Assembly: GCA_963766505.1 (NCBI GenBank)
Contig: CAVYAL010000001.1
Coordinates: forward strand, 248,001-312,000
Length of the DNA stretch: 64,000 nt
Source: DATIRA01 sp963766505
GTDB lineage: Bacteria > Pseudomonadota > Gammaproteobacteria > Steroidobacterales > Steroidobacteraceae
Reading direction: 5' to 3'
Position numbers and translations under genes: made by a program. How positions within the stretch are numbered: position 1 is the stretch's first letter; each line of letters starts with the position of its first letter. The notes beneath the pieces are model-generated. The model was not told the origin of the DNA. It saw only the letters and a list, made by a program, of their open reading frames with translations, and did no database searches. Positions 59,166 to 64,000 of this stretch are shown here, piece after piece.

Positions 59166-61328
59166 ATGAAGACACTGACCGCCCTCGCGGGCGCTGCCGC
59201 CCTGCTCGCCAGCCCCGCCTTCGCCACCGACATGAGCGACACCAAGACCACCGCCGCCTCGAATCCGCTGCTCGCCCCCTGGGTGGGCCCCTACGGCGGC
59301 GTTCCGCCCTTCGACAAGGCCAAGGTCGAGTACCTGCAACCGGCCCTCGAAGCGAGCATGGCCGAGCAGCTCGCCGAGATCGACCGCATCGCGGCGAACC
59401 CTGAGCCTGCGACCTTCGACAACACGATCGCCGCGCTCGAGCGCAGCGGCCGGACACTGGACCGCGTCGGCACCGTCTACGGCGTCTACGCATCCACGCT
59501 GAACGACGAGGCCGTGCAGGCCGTCGAGCGCGAGATGTCGCCGAAGCTCGCAGCTTTCAGCGACAAGATCACGCAGAACGAGGCGCTGTTCAAGCGCATC
59601 GCGGCCGTGTACGAGACGCGCGAAACCTCGGGCCTCACGCCGGAGCAGCAGCGGCTCACCTGGAAGTACTACACCGACTTCGTCCGCGCCGGCGCGCAGC
59701 TCGACGCTGGCGCCAAGAAGCGGCTGTCCGAGATCAACCAGCAGCTGGCCACGCTCTACACGCAGTTCGGCCAGAACGTGCTCAAGGACGAGGAGAACGG
59801 CGTCCTGCTGATCGCCAAGGAAGAGGATCTCGCCGGCCTCCCGGATTCCGTGCGCGAGGGCGCGGCGACTGCGGCCGCTGCGCGCGGCCACAAGGGCATG
59901 TGGGCCATCTCGAACACCCGCTCGAGCGTCGAGCCGTTCCTGACTTACTCGGATCGCCGCGAGCTGCGCGAGAAGGTCTGGACGATGTTCGTGAACCGCG
60001 GCGACGGCGGCGGCGCGACGGACAACAACGCGATCATCACGGAGATCCTGAAGCTGCGCGCCGAGCGCGCCAAGCTGCTGGGCTACGAGACGCATGCGCA
60101 CTGGCGCCTCGAGAACGCGATGGCGAAGAACCCCGAGCGTGCGATGCAGCTGATGGAGGCCGTATGGCCGGCGGCCGTGGCGCGGGTGCAGGAGGAAGTC
60201 GCCGACATGCAGGCGATCGCCGACAAGGAAGGCGCCGGCATCAAGATCGCGCCCTGGGACTACCGCTACTACGCGGAGAAGGTCCGCAAGGACAAGTACG
60301 ACCTCGACGAAACCCAGATCACGCCGTACATGCAGCTCGAGAACATGCGCGAAGGCATGTTCTACATGGCGAGCCAGCTGTTCGGCTTCAACTTCAAGCC
60401 CGTCGATCCGGCCAAGGTGTCGGTCTATCACCCCGACGTGCGGGTCTGGGAGGTCAACGACCCGTCCGGCGCACTGGTCGGGCTCTGGTACTTCGATCCC
60501 TATGCGCGCAAGGGCAAGCGCTCCGGCGCCTGGATGAACGCCTACCGCAGCCAGGAGCGGTTCGACGGCGACGTCAAGACGATCGTCTCGAACAACTCCA
60601 ACTTCGTGAAGGGCAAGCCCGGCGAGCCGGTGCTGATCAGCTGGGAGGATGCGCGCACGCTGTTCCACGAGTTCGGCCATGCGCTGCATGGACTCAGCTC
60701 GAACGTGAACTACCCGTCGGTCGCCGGTACGGCCGTCGCGCGCGACTACGTGGAGTTCCCGTCGCAGATCCTCGAGCACTGGCTCTCGACGCCCGAGATC
60801 CTGAACCGCTACGCGCTGCACTACGAGACCGGCAAGCCGATCCCGGCGGAACTCGTGGCCAAGATCGAGAAGGCAGACACGTTCAACCAGGGCTTCAAGA
60901 CGGTCGAGTACCTCTCGAGCGCGCTGGTGGACATGAAGCTGCACCTCGCGGGCGCCCAGTCCATCGATCCCGACAAGTTCGAGCGCGAGACGCTGGCAGC
61001 GCTGGGCATGCCCGCGGAGATCGTCATGCGCCACCGCACGCCGCAGTTCCTGCACGTGTTCGCCGGCGACGGCTACTCCGCCGGCTACTACAGCTACCTG
61101 TGGTCCGATACGCTGACCGCGGACGCCTGGGAGGCGTTCACCGAGGCCGGCGGCCCCTGGGACAAGGCTGTCGCCAAGCGACTGCGCGACAACGTGTTCT
61201 CGGTCGGCAACACGATCGACCCGGCGGACGGCTACCGCGCCTTCCGTGGCCGTGACCCAGGCATCGAGGCGCTGATGCGCAAACGCGGCTTCCCGGTGCC
61301 GGAGAAAACCAGCGCCACAGCCCCGTGA
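59166..61328 (+). CDS. Exported M3 family peptidyl-dipeptidase (Dcp/OpdA-like)
   Basis: 720 residues from ATG 59166 (the frame opens at TTG 59136, but the signal peptide MKTLTALAGAAALLASPAFA starts here). M3 zinc peptidase: LFHEFGHALHGLSSNVNYPSVAGTAVARDYVEFPSQILEHW with the HExxH at 501-505 and the third ligand in the ExxS/DYVEFPSQ segment. It resembles the periplasmic Dcp branch more than cytosolic OpdA because of the signal. It would remove C-terminal dipeptides from peptides in the periplasm. Followed by REP-like repeats. Confidence 0.92.
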   Translation: MKTLTALAGAAALLASPAFATDMSDTKTTAASNPLLAPWVGPYGGVPPFDKAKVEYLQPALEASMAEQLAEIDRIAANPEPATFDNTIAALERSGRTLDRVGTVYGVYASTLNDEAVQAVEREMSPKLAAFSDKITQNEALFKRIAAVYETRETSGLTPEQQRLTWKYYTDFVRAGAQLDAGAKKRLSEINQQLATLYTQFGQNVLKDEENGVLLIAKEEDLAGLPDSVREGAATAAAARGHKGMWAISNTRSSVEPFLTYSDRRELREKVWTMFVNRGDGGGATDNNAIITEILKLRAERAKLLGYETHAHWRLENAMAKNPERAMQLMEAVWPAAVARVQEEVADMQAIADKEGAGIKIAPWDYRYYAEKVRKDKYDLDETQITPYMQLENMREGMFYMASQLFGFNFKPVDPAKVSVYHPDVRVWEVNDPSGALVGLWYFDPYARKGKRSGAWMNAYRSQERFDGDVKTIVSNNSNFVKGKPGEPVLISWEDARTLFHEFGHALHGLSSNVNYPSVAGTAVARDYVEFPSQILEHWLSTPEILNRYALHYETGKPIPAELVAKIEKADTFNQGFKTVEYLSSALVDMKLHLAGAQSIDPDKFERETLAALGMPAEIVMRHRTPQFLHVFAGDGYSAGYYSYLWSDTLTADAWEAFTEAGGPWDKAVAKRLRDNVFSVGNTIDPADGYRAFRGRDPGIEALMRKRGFPVPEKTSATAP

Positions 61329-61331
61329 CTC

Positions 61332-61396
61332 AAAGGGGACAGATTTATTTGTCTAAATAGATCTGTCCCCTTTTTCCAAATAGATCTGTCCCCTTT
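61332..61396. repeat. REP-like palindromic repeat cluster (three units)
   Basis: AAAGGGGACAGAT (61332-61344) on the plus strand is followed by its reverse complement ATCTGTCCCCTTT at 61361-61373 and again at 61384-61396. The units sit in the gap between convergent M3 and M48 peptidase genes. This GGGGACAGAT sequence is a widespread REP-type element in Proteobacteria, commonly linked to RAYT transposases. The first two units can form a 13-base hairpin, which may also stop transcription. Confidence 0.85.
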
Positions 61397-61401
61397 GGGG
61401 G

Positions 61402-62241
61402 TCAGGAGATGGCGGCCGTGCCCATGCGCACCGGGTGGCGGGGACGGGCACCACCGGCCGTGTAGTAGGGCTGCATCTGCGGGACCAGCGTGCCGAGGCG
61501 CTGCTGGCGCTGCGCGTCGGTCGGATGGGTGCTCAGGAAGGCCGGGGGCCCATCTCCGCCGACCGCAGCCATCTTCTGCCACAGCGTGACGGACGCGGCC
61601 GGGTCGTAGCCGGCTTTTGCGGCCAGCTCGATACCGATACGGTCGGCCTCGGACTCCGACGTGCGGCTGTTGGGCAGCTCGACCGCGACCTTGGCCGCGA
61701 CGGCCGCCGCGGCCATCGACTGCATGGGCTTGTCGGAGAGGATCCCCACGGCGAGCACGCCCGCCTGGCTGGCCATCGCCACCGACATCCTCTCGGCAGT
61801 GTGATTGGCGAGCGCATGCGCGATCTCGTGCCCCATGACCTGGGCCAGCTCGTCGTCTGTGGGATCGACCTTCTGCAGCAGGCCCGTGTAGATCGCCATG
61901 CGCCCGCCGGCCATGCACCAGGCGTTGACGGTCTTCGGCTCGTCGATGACCTGAACGCTCCACTGCCAGTTCGCGCTGTCGGGGCGCATCTTGATGGCCT
62001 GGGCTACCAGTTTCTCGGTAATCACCTGAACTCGATTGACGACCCGCGGATCGGTCACGAGCTTGCCCTGCTGCTGGTACTTGCCCATCTCCTGCACATA
62101 GGCCTGGCGCGAGGCGCCGATGGCCTGCTGCTCGGAGACCAGCATCAGCTGCCGCCGGCCGGTGGGGCTGGTCGCGCAGGCGGTCACTGCCAGCGCGAGG
62201 ACGGCGGTGATGGAGAGTTTGCGGAGCGAAGCTGCAATCAT
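61402..62241 (-). CDS. M48 family metallopeptidase lipoprotein (Oma1-like)
   Basis: 279 residues from ATG 62241. Lipoprotein signal MIAASLRKLSITAVLALAVTAC (Cys22), so an envelope-anchored enzyme, probably facing the periplasm. Zinc motif GHEIAHALANHTAE (HExxH at 138-142) and SESEADRIG (third ligand Glu) near 195. Bacterial members of this group (LoiP/YcaL type) degrade misfolded outer-membrane proteins or lipoproteins. Length and motif spacing are normal. Divergent from the following membrane protein gene. Confidence 0.9.
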   Translation of the reverse strand: MIAASLRKLSITAVLALAVTACATSPTGRRQLMLVSEQQAIGASRQAYVQEMGKYQQQGKLVTDPRVVNRVQVITEKLVAQAIKMRPDSANWQWSVQVIDEPKTVNAWCMAGGRMAIYTGLLQKVDPTDDELAQVMGHEIAHALANHTAERMSVAMASQAGVLAVGILSDKPMQSMAAAAVAAKVAVELPNSRTSESEADRIGIELAAKAGYDPAASVTLWQKMAAVGGDGPPAFLSTHPTDAQRQQRLGTLVPQMQPYYTAGGARPRHPVRMGTAAIS

Positions 62242-62441
62242 GACTCTGCCTCTGACAACACGATGAATCGACCCTCCATCCTTCGCTGGAGCGCCGGCCG
62301 TGGATGATGCCGTCGGCGGCACGCCAGGTGAAGCCTCGATGCGCTGCCACGGCAGAATCCGCCGCATTCCACCGCGCGGCCCCGGTAAACTGTGCTGACG
62401 GGGTCCCGGTCATGAGCCGGTTCGCAAGCCAGCGCTGAGTC

Positions 62442-63107
62442 ATGGACTACTACGAACTGCTGGTCGTGCTGCACGTGCTGCTGATGGGCTACTGGCTCGG
62501 CAGCGAGCTGGTCGCCGAGGGCGTCTGGCGTAGCGGCTGGGAAGCGCTGACCTCGGGCGGCCTGCCGCGGGAGCGCCTGTGCCGGCTGCTCTGCGGCCTG
62601 GACCATCATCCCTGGAATGCGCTGGTCCTGAACATCCCGGTCGGATTCACGCTGGCTGCGCAGGTGGGCCTCGTGTGGCTGGGCAACGCCGCGCTGCTCG
62701 CGCTGTGGTGCGGGTCGCTGCTGTGGCTGCTGCTGGCCGGATACGCTCATCGCTGGAGACCCGCCGGTGACCGTTCTGCGCTCGCCCGCATTGAACTCGG
62801 CGCCCGCTTCGTGCTCGCGCTGGTGCTGGCCGCCATCGCGATACGCTCGCTGCTTCGGGAAGCGCCTGTTGCCGAAACCTGGCTGGCCTGGAAGGTGCTG
62901 CTGCTCGGGGCCGTGGTGGCCTGCAGCGCCTTCGTAAACTGGCAGGTGGCTGCTATCCGCCCGGGCCCGGGGAGCGGCGCAGCGGACCCGAGCGACGCAG
63001 ACAGGCGGCAAATGCAGCGCGCGCTGCTTCTCGCACGAGCGGGCCGCTACCTCGCGCTGCTGCTGGTGCTCGCGATCGGCTGGCTCGGCCTGATGAAGCC
63101 GGCGTGA
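62442..63107 (+). CDS. Polytopic membrane protein, unknown function
   Basis: 221 residues with five or six hydrophobic helices (YYELLVVLHVLLMGYWLG, ALVLNIPVGFTLAAQVGLVWL, ALLALWCGSLLWLLLAGYAH, FVLALVLAAIAIRSLL, WKVLLLGAVVACSAFVNW, YLALLLVLAIGWLGLM). No family recognised with confidence; a CopD- or DUF2269-like fold is possible. It ends one base before the stop of the convergent oxidoreductase gene. Confidence 0.65.
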   Translation: MDYYELLVVLHVLLMGYWLGSELVAEGVWRSGWEALTSGGLPRERLCRLLCGLDHHPWNALVLNIPVGFTLAAQVGLVWLGNAALLALWCGSLLWLLLAGYAHRWRPAGDRSALARIELGARFVLALVLAAIAIRSLLREAPVAETWLAWKVLLLGAVVACSAFVNWQVAAIRPGPGSGAADPSDADRRQMQRALLLARAGRYLALLLVLAIGWLGLMKPA

Positions 63108-63108
63108 A

Positions 63109-64000
63109 TCAGTCGCGATAGGCCCGGTGCATGCGCCGCGCGGTCGCGATCTCGTCGGCAAGGTACTCCCGGAACGCGGCCATCAGGCCGAGGTCCCGCT
63201 GCGGAGCGTGGCCGTCCGCCAGCCGGAAAATCTGGCAGTAGTACCAGGACTGGGCCCCGAACGCGTTCAGCACCTTCATCATCGTCAGCGGGCTCGTCGG
63301 AGAGCGCCAGCCGCTGTCGGCGAACCGCAGCCGGTCCTCGATCCGCTCGATCGCATCGGTCTCGCGCGCGAGCAGGCGGCGCGGAAAGTCCGGCTGCCAG
63401 CAGAGCGGCCGTCCAAGCCCGATCACGTCGCAGTCGCCGCTCGCGAGCGCCGCCTCCATGCCGGTGCGGCTCCTGAAGCCTCCGGTCACCATCAGCGGCA
63501 TGCGTGCGACCTTGCGGATGGCCGCTGCGTAATCGAGAAAATACGCCTCCCGCGCCCGGGTGCTCTCGCGCATCGGCACCGCGTCCGACGAACGCCCGAC
63601 GGCGCCGATCAGCCGCGGCTGCTCGTAGGTGCCACCGGAAACCTCGAGCAGGTCCAGTGACTCGTCGTTGAGCCACTCGACCACGCGCAGGCAGTCCTCG
63701 TGCGTGAATCCACCCTTGCGGAAATCGTCCGAGTTCAGCTTCAGCGCCACCGGGAAATCCCGGCCCACTTCTGCGCGCACCGCGCGCAGCGTCTCGAGCA
63801 GGAATCGCGCGCGATTCTCGAGCGCACCGCCCCAGGCATCGTCGCGGCGATTGGTAAACGGGGACAGGAACGAGCTGATCAGGTAGCCGTGCGCGCCGTG
63901 GACCTGCACTCCGGTGAAGCCGGCATCCCGGGCGATCGCGGCCGCCTCGGCGAAGCGACGGATCAAATCGAGAATCTCCGGCTCGGTCAGCGCCCTGGGC
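63109..64000 (-). CDS. NADH:flavin oxidoreductase, Old Yellow Enzyme family (truncated by window edge)
   Basis: About 297 residues visible, running off the right edge; the frame continues upstream beyond 64000. FMN TIM-barrel of the OYE type: FTGVQVHGAHGYLISSFLSPFTNRRDDAWGGALENRARFLLETL (substrate His pair near HGAHGY), then VALKLNSDDFRKGGF, PLMVTGGFRSRTGMEAAL and CDVIGLGRPL (phosphate site). Reduces enones or nitro compounds with NAD(P)H; 2,4-dienoyl-CoA reductase-like members also share this part but have an extra Fe-S/FAD domain absent here. Convergent with the membrane protein gene. Confidence 0.9.
   Translation of the reverse strand, partial: PRALTEPEILDLIRRFAEAAAIARDAGFTGVQVHGAHGYLISSFLSPFTNRRDDAWGGALENRARFLLETLRAVRAEVGRDFPVALKLNSDDFRKGGFTHEDCLRVVEWLNDESLDLLEVSGGTYEQPRLIGAVGRSSDAVPMRESTRAREAYFLDYAAAIRKVARMPLMVTGGFRSRTGMEAALASGDCDVIGLGRPLCWQPDFPRRLLARETDAIERIEDRLRFADSGWRSPTSPLTMMKVLNAFGAQSWYYCQIFRLADGHAPQRDLGLMAAFREYLADEIATARRMHRAYRD

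Noticed and set aside
59109..61055. 648-codon minus-strand open frame
   Set aside because: Antisense to the M3 peptidase gene.
1..64000. tRNA, rRNA, CRISPR array, integrase, transposase or prophage
   Set aside because: No cloverleaf, rRNA core sequence, regularly spaced repeats or recombinase motifs were recognised by eye; a covariance-model search would be needed to rule out small RNAs.

Overview
The window is a GC-rich (my estimate: mid to high 60s percent G+C), gene-dense stretch of bacterial chromosome. It looks like a gammaproteobacterium outside the enterics, of the Xanthomonadales/Nevskiales/Steroidobacterales/Chromatiales type. Reasons: the bamD // rluD-pgeF-clpB arrangement also found in E. 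coli, a TtcA of gammaproteobacterial type, a large TonB-dependent receptor, an HAE1 RND pump, a PhaR/phasin pair and bacterial-type glycogen genes. I saw no tRNA, rRNA, CRISPR array, prophage or transposase. The lineage is an inference from gene content.

Layout. 1-4435: clpB (cut by the left edge) behind a heat-shock-like promoter, a ZIP transporter, pgeF and rluD, with bamD divergent. 4417-10287: a very large FAD/Fe-S oxidoreductase and a membrane-anchored glycerophosphodiesterase. 10317-13180: small envelope proteins and small hypothetical genes, including an MliC-type lipoprotein split by an apparent +1 frameshift. 13230-16486: pirin, an M49-like peptidase, a Cys-rich zinc-ribbon protein and a DUF2934 protein. 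16683-19600: DksA-like regulator, MscS channel, glutathione S-transferase. 19621-23197: a tightly coupled three-gene operon (phosphatase fused to a degraded ADP-ribosylglycohydrolase, zinc metallopeptidase, ATP-grasp ligase). 23283-26055: ttcA, a YbjQ-like protein, and an M32 carboxypeptidase whose HExxH motif is altered. 26140-31511: RND efflux pair and cysteine synthase. 31610-36809: a carbon-storage neighbourhood (MaoC, phasin, phaR, glgA, glgC, an LEA14-like lipoprotein). 37028-39453: PadR / HAAS-sensor membrane protein / lipoprotein / DUF192 operon. 39801-42716: a stand-alone TonB-dependent receptor with its own promoter and a strong terminator. 42784-51879: methyltransferase, small exported protein, double retropepsin-like protease, Lrp regulator divergent from alanine dehydrogenase, SDR, enoyl-CoA hydratase, FadD, cyclophilin. 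51974-56042: a second unusual four-gene operon (S51-like protein, esterase, ATP-grasp, esterase). 56068-64000: enoyl-CoA hydratase, DUF1840, exported VOC protein with a proline-rich lipoprotein, M3 oligopeptidase, REP-like repeats, M48 lipoprotein peptidase, a membrane protein and an Old Yellow Enzyme homologue cut by the right edge.

Most of the window is ordinary housekeeping, envelope and central-metabolism content. The two most interesting loci are the ATP-grasp operons (19621-23197 and 51974-56042). Each couples an ATP-dependent ligase by overlapping or nearly overlapping frames to hydrolases of unknown substrate, the layout expected of a system that makes and trims an unidentified peptide-like or ester-linked compound. 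No database search could be run; functions rest on recognised motifs, lengths and gene order.
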